NCBI GenBank assembly: GCA_900541025.1
Contig: UQIL01000004.1
Span: forward strand, 41,960-105,959
Source of the DNA: an uncultured Collinsella sp.
GTDB lineage: Bacteria > Actinomycetota > Coriobacteriia > Coriobacteriales > Coriobacteriaceae
Reading direction: 5' to 3'
Length of the DNA: 64,000 nt
This document shows, piece by piece, positions 50,549-58,393 of this stretch (its first letter is position 1; each line of letters begins with the position of its first letter). The notes beneath the pieces were generated by a model. The model did not search any database. It was not told where the DNA came from and saw only the letters and a list, made by a program, of their open reading frames with translations. The position numbers and the translations under genes are program-made.

Positions 50549-51730
50549 TTATCCTTCCCACTCCAAATGGGAATCCTCCGATGCGCCTTCGCACGCACGC
50601 ATGACCTCGATACCATGCGAGCGTGCGAACTCGATGAGCTCTGCGTTGCGGGCGTTTATGGTGCCGAAGGCGGCGGGGCACACGATAAGGCGCGCGCAGT
50701 GGAAGAGGAGCTCTTTGGCGCGGGCTATGGTTTTATCCCCGATCGGCTCGAAGGCGCGCTCGGCCACGCATTCCGTCGCCAGGTCGCGCGCGAGCTCGCA
50801 GTCGATGTCTCCTTCGTGCAGAACGCCCGCGTAGAACGCCTTGCCCTGCCGGATGAGCTGGCGAAACACGGCCGACCCCGTACCTGCGCCGGCGATGACG
50901 AACGTGTGCGCATCGCCGTGCGGGCGCCCAATTTCCACGCTGCCGAAGCGCTCGTTGAAGGTGCCATGTTGAAGGCCGTAAAGCTCGCCAATCGTCTCGC
51001 GCGTGAATATGTCCTCGGGTGCGCCGGCGCGGAAGACCCGGCCGTCCTTCACGCAAATCACCTTGTCGGCGCTTTTCTGCGCGAGCTCGAGTTCGTGGAT
51101 GGACATGATGACAGCCACATTCCGCGATTTCGCAAGGTGGCGAAGTATTCGCAGCAGGTCGATCTGGTAGCGGATATCGAGATATGACGTGGGCTCGTCG
51201 AGCACGAGCACACGCGGATCCTGCGCGATGGCGCGTGCGAGCATGACGCGCTGGCGTTGCCCATCGCTTATCTGCATGAAGTCGCGCTCGGCTAGCTCTT
51301 CCACATGTGCGGTTTTCATTGCCTCGTCGACCCGACTATGGTCGTCGGGCGAGAGTGTGCCCATTCGCCCGGTGTAGGGATGTCTTCCCGCCTCTACGAT
51401 ATCGCGGCAGGTGAGGAGCTCGGTCCGGGGGCGATCTGTCAGCATAACGGCAAGGTTCCTTGCGAACTCCGCCGTCTTCCATCGGGAAATCTCCCGTCCG
51501 TCGAGCTCGACCGCGCCGGCAAGCGGTGCAAGATGGCGTGTGATGGTTTTCAAGATGGTCGACTTGCCCGAGCCGTTCGGCCCGATGAGCGCCACGACGT
51601 CGCCCGCGCGAACCTCCAGATCGACACCTTCGACTACGACCTTCTTGTCGTAGCCCGCCGACAGGTCGCTTATGCGGAAAAGCGGCGCTCCGTCAGTCTG
51701 CGTTTTGGGCCGCGGCACGAATTCCCCCAT
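50549..51730 (-). CDS. ABC transporter ATPase, BtuD/FecE type with extra C-terminal domain
   Basis: 393 aa. The ATPase (residues 18-260) has Walker A GPNGSGKST (50-58), signature SDGQRQRVMLARA and Walker B VLVLDEPTSYLD, with the H-loop in IMSIHEL. The signature has D where LSGGQ has G, as in several metal-chelate importers. Residues ~265-385 form an additional alpha/beta domain (FVIAGAGTGSAVFRQLI; AGVLHEGDIDCELARDLA) found at the end of some cobalamin/iron ATPases; function unknown. Last gene of the riboswitch operon, abutting the permease. Confidence 0.88.
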   Translation of the reverse strand: MGEFVPRPKTQTDGAPLFRISDLSAGYDKKVVVEGVDLEVRAGDVVALIGPNGSGKSTILKTITRHLAPLAGAVELDGREISRWKTAEFARNLAVMLTDRPRTELLTCRDIVEAGRHPYTGRMGTLSPDDHSRVDEAMKTAHVEELAERDFMQISDGQRQRVMLARAIAQDPRVLVLDEPTSYLDIRYQIDLLRILRHLAKSRNVAVIMSIHELELAQKSADKVICVKDGRVFRAGAPEDIFTRETIGELYGLQHGTFNERFGSVEIGRPHGDAHTFVIAGAGTGSAVFRQLIRQGKAFYAGVLHEGDIDCELARDLATECVAERAFEPIGDKTIARAKELLFHCARLIVCPAAFGTINARNAELIEFARSHGIEVMRACEGASEDSHLEWEG

Positions 51731-52771
51731 CTACCTCACCCGCTTCTTCAACATGAGCGCGATAACCACCGGCGCGCCGAAGATGGCGGTGACAGCGCTG
51801 ATGGAAAGTTCGACGGGAGAGAACAGCGTGCGCGCGATCAAATCGCAGCCCGCGCAAAAGATGGCGCCTCCCAAGAAGCACGCAGGAATCACGCGGATGG
51901 GCTTCGACGACTTTAGCGCCGACTTCACGAGATGCGGAACCGCGATGCCTACGAACGACACCGGACCAGCGAACGCGGTCACGCAGGCGGAGAGCATGCT
52001 CGCTAGAAGGACGAGCACCACGCGGAAGCGTGCGACGTTCACGCCGACGCTTTTCGCGTAGGCCTCTCCCAGCTGGAAGGCGGAAAGGGGCTTCGATATC
52101 GCGAATACGCATGCGCTCACGGTGATCACCACGACCGCGATGACCGCGACGTCGTCCCAGCTCGAACCCGAGAAGCTACCCAAAGACCAGTTGTGCAGGT
52201 TCACGATGGACTGGTCGTCGGCGAAGGCGATGAGGAAGTTCGTCGCCGCCGAGCAGATGTATCCCACCATGACCCCCGCCACGATGAGCATGGCCATGGA
52301 ACTTATGCGCCGTGCGATGAGGAGCACGAAGCCGATGGTAATAAGCGAGCCCAGAAACGCTGCGGCCACCATGGCCGGCGAGGACATGGCCTGGTTCGCG
52401 CCTAGAAGTACGATCATCGTAAGCGCGACGACGAACTTTGCGCCCGAGGAGACGCCCAAGATGAACGGGTCGGCGATGGGGTTGTTGAAAAACGTCTGCA
52501 GCAGGAACCCGGAGAGCGAAAGTGCCCCGCCGAGAAGCACGGCTGAAAGCACGCGCGGCAGGCGAATCTCCCAGATGACCTGGCTTTCCATGGAATTGGC
52601 CGCGCCGCCCGAAAGGATGCCGGGGATGTGGTCTGCGGACACGAGCACGCTCCCGATGCACAGGTTGGCCCCGACGAGCACGATGAGGGCAACAGCGAGC
52701 AGCGCCGTCACGACGCGACACCGCGCGGCGCGCCCCGATTCGTCGTATGTCATGGAAAGCCGGCTTCTCAT
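51731..52771 (-). CDS. BtuC/FecCD family ABC permease
   Basis: 346 aa, about ten membrane helices, with the FecCD markers IWEIRLPRVLSAVLLGGALSLSG, NNPIADPFILGVSSGA and GPVSFVGIAVPHLVK (coupling region). Imports a metal chelate or corrinoid together with the ATPase and binding protein on either side. 4-bp gap from the binding-protein gene and direct abutment with the ATPase gene. Confidence 0.92.
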   Translation of the reverse strand: MRSRLSMTYDESGRAARCRVVTALLAVALIVLVGANLCIGSVLVSADHIPGILSGGAANSMESQVIWEIRLPRVLSAVLLGGALSLSGFLLQTFFNNPIADPFILGVSSGAKFVVALTMIVLLGANQAMSSPAMVAAAFLGSLITIGFVLLIARRISSMAMLIVAGVMVGYICSAATNFLIAFADDQSIVNLHNWSLGSFSGSSWDDVAVIAVVVITVSACVFAISKPLSAFQLGEAYAKSVGVNVARFRVVLVLLASMLSACVTAFAGPVSFVGIAVPHLVKSALKSSKPIRVIPACFLGGAIFCAGCDLIARTLFSPVELSISAVTAIFGAPVVIALMLKKRVR

Positions 52772-52775
52772 GGCG

Positions 52776-54347
52776 CTAGCCGAGCTTCCTCAGATAATGG
52801 AAGTCGCTCGCGTCATCGCCGGTGAACGCCCCGTGCAGCTCGTCGATAATGTCGGCGGTAGAAGTCATCTGCTGGTACATGTCGGCGCTTGTGACCCAGA
52901 CGTTGCCGCTCTTCACGGCTTTGAACTGCGACAATAGTGCGTTTTTGCCTACGAAGTCGTTCAAGGTGGCAACCGATTCGTCGATGGTGCCGTTGTAGAC
53001 GATGATGTCGGCATCCTTCGCCGTCGCATAGAAGCGCTCCATTTCGAGCGTTACTGACGAACCTGACGTCGACGCCGTCTGTGCGTCATCGAGCGCGTAG
53101 CTGCCGCCTGCGAGCTCGATCATCTGCGCCACGTAGTCGCCCCTCCGCCGCGTGACGGCGGCCCCGTTCGAGTTAATGTAGAAATACGCCACGGTTTTAC
53201 CTGACGACGCCAGCCCCGACGTTTGCTCGACGCGGGCCTTCTGCTCGTTGAACAGGTGCGCGGCCTCGTCTTCCTTGTCGAACAGGACGCCGAAAAGCTT
53301 AATCCACTCGACGCGCCCGAGTGCTTCGGGCTCGCTCGACGACTGTTCGGTGAGCACGACGAGCCCGAGCTTCTGCAGCTTTTCCTTCACATCGGGCGTG
53401 TGGTTGATCATGGTGTTTTCGATGGCGAGCGTGCAGCCCGAGGCCGATATTCGCTCGTAGTCGGGCGCGCTGTACTTGCCGCCGTAGGCGATCGCCCCAC
53501 TTTCGAGCGCGCTTTTGAAGCCTGCGACCGAGCAATCGTCGGCCTTCGTGCCCGACATTAAGATATTGTCGTTCGCATCGAGCGCGTCGACCAGGCACAT
53601 CGTCGCCGACGACACGAGGTACACCTTGTCGGCGGGGCGCCTTATGACCGCGATGTCAGAGCTCAACCCATCAGGTACCTTCGCATCCTGCGGCACCACG
53701 AGGAAGCGCTCCCCGTTCGAAACGCAGATAAGCCGCAAGCCGCCTTCGAACTCGTCGACAGTGAAGTGCTTGGCGTATTCAAGCTGAAGCGCCCCCGTCG
53801 GCTCCCAGCCGCAGCCCAAATCGGCGTTGTGGAAGTCGGCCGCGGCGCTTGAAGCCGTTCCCGCGGGGGAACCGCCGCTTGCATCGTCGCTCGATTTCTC
53901 CTTCATGGTGGATGATTCGAAGTGGAGCGTGTAGTCGATGGTGTGCGGCGTCGACATGGCGACGGTCTCGGCCGACACGGCGATATCCTCGTCGAGCGTG
54001 ACGGGTATCTCGAACGTGGAGTTGCCGCCGTCGTTTACGGGCGCGTAGTCCACGCCGTCGACGGTCATCTTGTCGTAGTTCGAACTCGACCAGGTGATGG
54101 TCGCGGTGTAGGTGTCGCCATCCTTCACAATTGTGGTGGGTGAGGCGATGCTTGCGCGCCCTGACCCGCCGGAAAGCGAGACACTCACAGTGTATTCCTG
54201 AGAGCCCGCCGTGCCACCGGTCGCGTTCGGGCTCGCACTGCACCCCGCGAAGGGAAGCGCGAGCAGGACGACGAGAACGCAGGCGATCGCGCGCGCCGCG
54301 ATGCTGTGGCACTTCCTGTTTTCCCCCTTGGGAAGAATCGACCGCAT
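52776..54347 (-). CDS. ABC substrate-binding lipoprotein with N-terminal accessory beta-domain
   Basis: 523 aa. Signal peptide with lipobox LPFAGC (Cys36). Residues ~50-150 are a beta-rich domain (EYTVSVSLSGG ... FEIPVTLDEDIAVSA ... YTLHFES) that lines up with the single domain of the next lipoprotein. A linker leads to a periplasmic-binding-protein domain of the BtuF/FepB type (about 185-515; IAVIRRPADKVYLVSS, VEWIKLFGVLFDKEDEA, DIIVYNGT). It should capture the transported chelate, with the extra domain perhaps receiving or passing ligand. Such a fusion is unusual. Confidence 0.82.
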   Translation of the reverse strand: MRSILPKGENRKCHSIAARAIACVLVVLLALPFAGCSASPNATGGTAGSQEYTVSVSLSGGSGRASIASPTTIVKDGDTYTATITWSSSNYDKMTVDGVDYAPVNDGGNSTFEIPVTLDEDIAVSAETVAMSTPHTIDYTLHFESSTMKEKSSDDASGGSPAGTASSAAADFHNADLGCGWEPTGALQLEYAKHFTVDEFEGGLRLICVSNGERFLVVPQDAKVPDGLSSDIAVIRRPADKVYLVSSATMCLVDALDANDNILMSGTKADDCSVAGFKSALESGAIAYGGKYSAPDYERISASGCTLAIENTMINHTPDVKEKLQKLGLVVLTEQSSSEPEALGRVEWIKLFGVLFDKEDEAAHLFNEQKARVEQTSGLASSGKTVAYFYINSNGAAVTRRRGDYVAQMIELAGGSYALDDAQTASTSGSSVTLEMERFYATAKDADIIVYNGTIDESVATLNDFVGKNALLSQFKAVKSGNVWVTSADMYQQMTSTADIIDELHGAFTGDDASDFHYLRKLG

Positions 54348-54351
54348 GGCG

Positions 54352-54885
54352 TTACTTCAGTGCGTCGGCGCGCAGATCGACGCCGGCGGATTCGAACACG
54401 AGCGTGCGGTCGTACCACTGCTCTTTTCTAATACTCCACGCGGCACAGGCGGTGTCCTCGTCGAGCGCATCAACGGGCACGTCGTAGGTGTACTTGCCTT
54501 CCGCGTTTTCCACATAGGGGATGAAGTCGGCCTCGCTCGCGGCGGCAGCCTCGTCGCCCGTGCCCATGAAGAGCTTGCCGTAGCCCGTGCCGGAAAGCGT
54601 CATCACGCAGTGCATGGAGCCGTTTTCCACGATGAGCTGGGCGTCCACAATCCTGAACATGTTCGAGCTGGAATCTACGGTGATCGGATAGGTGCCGTCG
54701 GCCACCTTGTCGGCGGTGATGGGGGCAGCGCTTGCGTCCTCGGGCGCATCGGCCGCCTGTTCGGTTTTTTCCTGGGAATCGGCATCGCTTGCCTTTGCGC
54801 TGTCGATTGAATTTCCGCCGCAGCCGGCGAGCGAGAACGCGAAAAGCGCCGCCGACAGGGCGAAGGCGAGGGTTTTCTTCAACAT
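54352..54885 (-). CDS. Lipoprotein with single NEAT-like beta-domain
   Basis: 177 aa. Signal peptide with lipobox SLAGCGG (Cys22), an acidic Ala-rich linker (30-65), then one ~105-residue domain: DGTYPITVDSSSNMF, CVMTLSGTGYGKLFMG, YTYDVPVDALDED, WYDRTLVFES. The same pattern forms the N-terminus of the adjacent binding protein. Its size and beta-rich look recall NEAT domains that bind heme, but this is a guess from pattern, not a recognised family. ATG 54885 behind AAAGGAA. Confidence 0.65.
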   Translation of the reverse strand: MLKKTLAFALSAALFAFSLAGCGGNSIDSAKASDADSQEKTEQAADAPEDASAAPITADKVADGTYPITVDSSSNMFRIVDAQLIVENGSMHCVMTLSGTGYGKLFMGTGDEAAAASEADFIPYVENAEGKYTYDVPVDALDEDTACAAWSIRKEQWYDRTLVFESAGVDLRADALK

Positions 54886-54947
54886 GAAGGGGTTCCTTTC
54901 AATCGCTTCGACCGCCCGCGCCGTGCGGTGGGCGGGCGGGATGCGAA

Positions 54948-55020
54948 TGCAACGGGCATGCGCCGTCAGTCGGGGAAGGCGCATGCCCGTTGCACGGGGA
55001 CGCGACCGGCGCCCCCGTGC
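54948..55020 (-). other. Two strong intra-operon hairpins between cbiK and the lipoprotein gene
   Basis: A perfect 17-bp inverted repeat (54948-54964 / 54978-54994, beginning TGCAACGGGCATGCGCC, 13-nt loop) and a second 8-bp stem GCACGGGG/CCCCGTGC (54992-54999 / 55013-55020). No T-tract on the minus strand. They fill most of the 144-bp gap and probably act as mRNA stabilisers or processing sites giving different levels of CbiK and transporter. Confidence 0.6.
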
Positions 55021-55029
55021 GCGGCGAGT

Positions 55030-55956
55030 TTACAGCTTGGCGATGGCGTCGTCCACGTGCGAGACGTAGATGTCGTCGACCGCGACGTTCTGTCCCAGAC
55101 CCTGGAGCAGGCACGTCACTTCGAAGCCGGCGGCCACGAACTTCGCAGCCCAGCTGTCGGGGTCGGTCTCGTCTGCCATGTCGTTGTTCGCGTGGTCGCC
55201 CGCGACCACCATGAACGGCGCGAGCACGGCCTTCTTGTAGCCTGCGGCGCTCGCGGCGGCGATAACATCCTCGCAGGTCGGTTCAGCCTCGACGGTGCCG
55301 ACGAAGAACTGCGTCAAGCCCTCGTTCTTAAACACTTCCTGCATCTTGGCATAGTCGGCGTTGGAATCGGCTTCGGTGCCGTGGCCCATGAGGCACAGCG
55401 CCGTCTTGCCGTCGTCGAAGGACGCCATGTTCTCCTTAATGGCTGCGGCCACCTTCTTGTAGTCGTCGTCGGAGGTGAGCAGCGGGTCCCCGAGCGAGAT
55501 TTTGTCGAACTTGTCGGCGTACTTGTCGAGCTCGTCTTTCACGTCGGTGTATTCCAGGCCACCCATGAGATGCGTCGGCTGCACGACGATTTCCTTCACG
55601 CCGTCTTCCACGCAGCGGTCGAGCGCCTCGGTCATGTTGTCGATCGTGATGCCGTCGCGCTTCTTCAGCTTGTCGATGATGATCTGCGCGGTGAAGGCGC
55701 GGCGGATGTCGTAGTCCTGCCAGTACTTCTCGCGGATAGCGTCTTCGATGGCGCCGATGGTGATGTGGCGCGAGTCGTTGTAGCTCGTGCCGAAGCTCGT
55801 GACGAGGATGACCGGCTTCACGGCCTTCTCCTTTTCACTCGATTTCTCGGAACTCGCGGAGGTGCTGGAGCAGCCCGCGAGCGCGACTCCGGCGAGCGCG
55901 ACGGCTCCGGTTGCTGCGGCGCTCATGAAGCCGCGGCGTGACATCTGGTCGGACAT
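55030..55956 (-). CDS. cbiK: Exported (Tat, lipoprotein) sirohydrochlorin cobaltochelatase CbiK
   Basis: 308 aa. Twin-arginine signal (SRRGFM, Arg7-Arg8) ending in the lipobox LAGC (Cys29), then an acidic linker and the CbiK class II chelatase domain (ILVTSFGTSYNDSR; VVQPTHLMGG). The metal-site residues are present: His192 (MGHGTEAD), Glu223 (GTVEAEP) and His255 (AGDHANND), spaced as in Salmonella CbiK. Ordinary CbiK is cytoplasmic; a surface form would insert or remove metal in tetrapyrroles outside the membrane. First gene after the cobalamin riboswitch. ATG 55956 follows AAAGGA. Confidence 0.88.
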   Translation of the reverse strand: MSDQMSRRGFMSAAATGAVALAGVALAGCSSTSASSEKSSEKEKAVKPVILVTSFGTSYNDSRHITIGAIEDAIREKYWQDYDIRRAFTAQIIIDKLKKRDGITIDNMTEALDRCVEDGVKEIVVQPTHLMGGLEYTDVKDELDKYADKFDKISLGDPLLTSDDDYKKVAAAIKENMASFDDGKTALCLMGHGTEADSNADYAKMQEVFKNEGLTQFFVGTVEAEPTCEDVIAAASAAGYKKAVLAPFMVVAGDHANNDMADETDPDSWAAKFVAAGFEVTCLLQGLGQNVAVDDIYVSHVDDAIAKL

Positions 55957-56078
55957 GGTTTTTCCTTTCCTCGGTTTGCCGGTCCCCCGGCGACAGTTGC
56001 TTGTCGGCACAAGCGAAAGAAAAGCGCACCCCTCGGGGTTCACAAGGAGCTAACGCCACGGCGATGCCGTGAGGAAAA

Positions 56079-56213
56079 GGCGAAGCAGTCTGGCTTGGGG
56101 CGCGAGGCGGTTCGCCCGCGCGTCCTATACAGTAATGTCCCTTGCCCAGGATTCCCACCTGGTTCCCTCCGCAAGCCAGCGCGGGCTGTGCGGGCGCCGC
56201 GCCGGTCATTTCC
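56079..56213 (-). promoter_or_regulatory. Cobalamin riboswitch controlling the cbiK-ABC operon
   Basis: Read on the minus strand, the aptamer core GGAGGGAACCAGGTGGGAAT, CCTGGGCAAGGG and ATTACTGTATAG match the conserved cobalamin fold (GGGAA..GGTG..AA.CC...ACTGT), with a B12-box-like AAGCCAGACTGC at the 3' side. Downstream hairpins CCCCGAGGGG (near 56030) and GCCGG..CCGGC (55978-55991, beside the ribosome site) could form the expression platform. B12 should lower expression of CbiK and the importer. Confidence 0.85.
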
Positions 56214-56251
56214 TTTTATCCGATTGTCATATGCTCGTTGCCGAAACTGTT

Positions 56252-56262
56252 ACTATCATAGT
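56252..56262. promoter_or_regulatory. ACTATCATAGT palindrome in the divergent cbiK/cbiF region
   Basis: An 11-bp palindrome with single central base, inside the only AT-rich stretch of the region (56215-56265), where the divergent promoters should lie. Candidate operator shared by both arms; clear -35/-10 pairs cannot be fixed. Confidence 0.35.
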
Positions 56263-56319
56263 GGGCGCTTGCGGGCGTGTAAAGCCAGGGCGGGCGGCAT
56301 TGCGCCTCCTGCCTGCGTA

Positions 56320-56381
56320 TTTGCGTCGCCCTTCGCGCAGCGGGCGCCGTGTTTTGCCCGCTGCGCGAAGGGCGACGCAAA
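56320..56381. other. Perfect 26-bp inverted repeat in the cbiF leader
   Basis: Arms 56320-56345 (TTTGCGTCGCCCTTCGCGCA...) and 56356-56381 are exact reverse complements over 26 bp with a 10-nt loop. No T-tract follows on the plus strand. It lies 35 bp before cbiF and would be an extremely stable RNA hairpin at the 5' end of the whole biosynthetic transcript. Confidence 0.85.
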
Positions 56382-56415
56382 CAGTTGCGACGAGAAACGG
56401 GAAGGGAAGGCTCGG

Positions 56416-57207
56416 ATGATTCATATCGTTGGCGCAGGTTCGGGCGCCGCCGACCTTATCACGCTGCGCGGGGCGCGCCTTCTGCGCGCGGCCGACGTGG
56501 TCGTTTGGGCGGGGAGCCTTGTGAACCCCGAGCTGCTCGCTGAGTGTAAGGAATCCTGCGTCGTCTACGACAGCGCGCACATGACCTTGGAGGAAGTGCT
56601 CTACGTGATGTGCGCGGCGGATGCACGGGGCGAGGAAGTGGTGCGCCTGCACACGGGCGACCCGTGCCTGTACGGCGCCATCCAGGAGCAGATGGACGCG
56701 CTCGACGCGCGCGGCGTGGACTACGAGGTGGTGCCCGGCGTGTCGAGCTTTTGCGGTGCCGCGGCGGCGCTTCGCCAGGAATACACGCTGCCGGGAATCA
56801 GCCAGTCGGTCGTGATCACGCGGCTTTCCGGGCGCACCCCCATGCCCGCGGGCGAGGGCATGCGCACCATGGCGGAAAGCGGCTCGACTATGGTCATCTT
56901 CTTGAGCTCGGGTATGCTCGCCGAGCTTTCCGCCGAGCTTTTGGCCGCGGGCCGCAGCTCCGACGAGCCGGCGGCGCTCGTGTACAAGGCGACCTGGCCT
57001 GAGGAGCGCGTGGTGCGCTGCACAGTGGGCACGCTCGCCGATGCGGGCGCGCGAGAGGGCATCGACCGCACGGCGCTCGTGGTGGTGGGCCGCGTGCTCG
57101 GAGCTCGCGGCGGGCTTGCGCACGATGGCGCGCAAGCGGAGTCGTACGAGCGCAGCAAGCTTTACGACCCTTCGTTTGCCACGGGGTATCGGAAGGCGAG
57201 AAGCTAG
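56416..57207 (+). CDS. cbiF: Cobalt-precorrin-4 C11-methyltransferase
   Basis: 263-aa SAM-dependent tetrapyrrole methylase (CbiF/CobM): IHIVGAGSGAADLITLRGARLL, VVWAGSLVNPELL, LHTGDPCLYGAIQEQM, VVPGVSSFCGAAAAL, KATWPEERVV. Adds the C11 methyl group that precedes ring contraction product handling. GGGAAGG before ATG. First gene of the rightward arm; cbiD follows 1 bp after its stop. Confidence 0.94.
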   Translation: MIHIVGAGSGAADLITLRGARLLRAADVVVWAGSLVNPELLAECKESCVVYDSAHMTLEEVLYVMCAADARGEEVVRLHTGDPCLYGAIQEQMDALDARGVDYEVVPGVSSFCGAAAALRQEYTLPGISQSVVITRLSGRTPMPAGEGMRTMAESGSTMVIFLSSGMLAELSAELLAAGRSSDEPAALVYKATWPEERVVRCTVGTLADAGAREGIDRTALVVVGRVLGARGGLAHDGAQAESYERSKLYDPSFATGYRKARS

Positions 57208-57208
57208 C

Positions 57209-58393
57209 GTGGCCTTCGAGCACTACATATATACCGGGACGACCCGCCTGCGCTGCGGCTATACCACGGGGAGCTGCGCCACGCTCGCGGCGAAGGCGGC
57301 CTGCGAGATGCTCTTGTCACGAAAGCCCGTCGGCTGCGTGTCGATCGTCACCCCCGGCGGGCTGCCCGTCGAGACGGACGTGGTCGACGCATGTATCGGC
57401 GAGGGGTGCGCCCAGTGCGCCGTGCGAAAGGACGCAGGCGACGATGCCGATGTGACCGACGGCGTGCTCGTGTACGCGCGCGTGGAACATGCGGGGTCGG
57501 GCACGGGCGCTGCGGGCAGCAAGGGCGTGCCCACGCGCGAATCGGAAGTTTCCGTCGATGGCGGCGTGGGCGTGGGGCGCGTGACGTTGCCCGGGCTCGA
57601 GCAGCCGGTGGGGGCGGCCGCCATCAACGCGACGCCGCGCGCGATGATCACTTCGGCGGTGCGCGAGGTGTGCGCCGCGCACGGCTTTTCTGGAAATATT
57701 GCTGTGACGATTTCGGTTCCCGAGGGTGTTTCCCTTGCCGAAAAGACCTTCAACCCGCACCTGGGGATAAAAGACGGCATCTCCATCCTGGGCACGACGG
57801 GCATCGTCGAGCCGCGCAGCCTCGCTGCCTTGCGCGACAGCATCGAGCTCGAGATCCGGCAGCATGCGGCTATGGGGCGGCGCGGAGTCGTGCTCACGCC
57901 CGGCAACTACGGCGGGCAGTTCATCTCGGGGCATTTCCACTTAAACGGTGCGCCGGTGGTCTTCATCTCCAACTTTGTGGGCGATGCGATTGACTGCTGC
58001 GTTCGCGAGGGATTTACCAATGTCCTTCTTGTGGGACACATCGGCAAGTTGGTGAAGGTCGCGGGCGGCATCATGGACACCCATTCGCGTACCGCCGACT
58101 GCCGCGCGGAGATTCTGGCCGCCCACGCGGCCATGGCCGGCGCGGGCGCGAAGACCGTGCGCGAGATCATGTCGTCGGTCACGACCACGGCGGCGCTCGA
58201 GGTAATCGAGGCCGCCGGCGTTGGGGACGCTGCGCGCGCCTCGCTCGCTGCGGCAATTGAGGACAGGTTGCGCCGCCGCGCGGCGGGCGCATGCGACATC
58301 GCCGCGGTCGTGTTCGACGCCGAGCGCCGCGAGCTTTTCCGCACGTCGGGCGCCGATGCAGTTATCGGGAAATTGGGGGCGACGTATGAGTAA
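57209..58393 (+). CDS. cbiD: Cobalt-precorrin-5B C1-methyltransferase
   Basis: 394-aa CbiD, an anaerobic-pathway marker: LRCGYTTGSCATLAAKAA, VTLPGLEQPVGAAAINATPRAM, GISILGTTGIVEPRS, HIGKLVKVAGGIMDTHSR. Starts at GTG 57209 right after cbiF. Slightly longer than usual because of a Gly/Ser insert near residue 85-110. Overlaps the cbiL remnant by 8 bp. Confidence 0.94.
   Translation: MAFEHYIYTGTTRLRCGYTTGSCATLAAKAACEMLLSRKPVGCVSIVTPGGLPVETDVVDACIGEGCAQCAVRKDAGDDADVTDGVLVYARVEHAGSGTGAAGSKGVPTRESEVSVDGGVGVGRVTLPGLEQPVGAAAINATPRAMITSAVREVCAAHGFSGNIAVTISVPEGVSLAEKTFNPHLGIKDGISILGTTGIVEPRSLAALRDSIELEIRQHAAMGRRGVVLTPGNYGGQFISGHFHLNGAPVVFISNFVGDAIDCCVREGFTNVLLVGHIGKLVKVAGGIMDTHSRTADCRAEILAAHAAMAGAGAKTVREIMSSVTTTAALEVIEAAGVGDAARASLAAAIEDRLRRRAAGACDIAAVVFDAERRELFRTSGADAVIGKLGATYE

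Noticed and set aside
54352..54984. Longer start (54984) for the small lipoprotein
   Set aside because: The extra N-terminus is Arg/His-rich and destroys the signal peptide; ATG 54885 gives a clean lipobox and ribosome site.
56095..57207. 370-aa version of the cbiF frame starting at 56095
   Set aside because: Would run through the minus-strand riboswitch and the 26-bp hairpin; family homology and GGGAAGG support ATG 56416.
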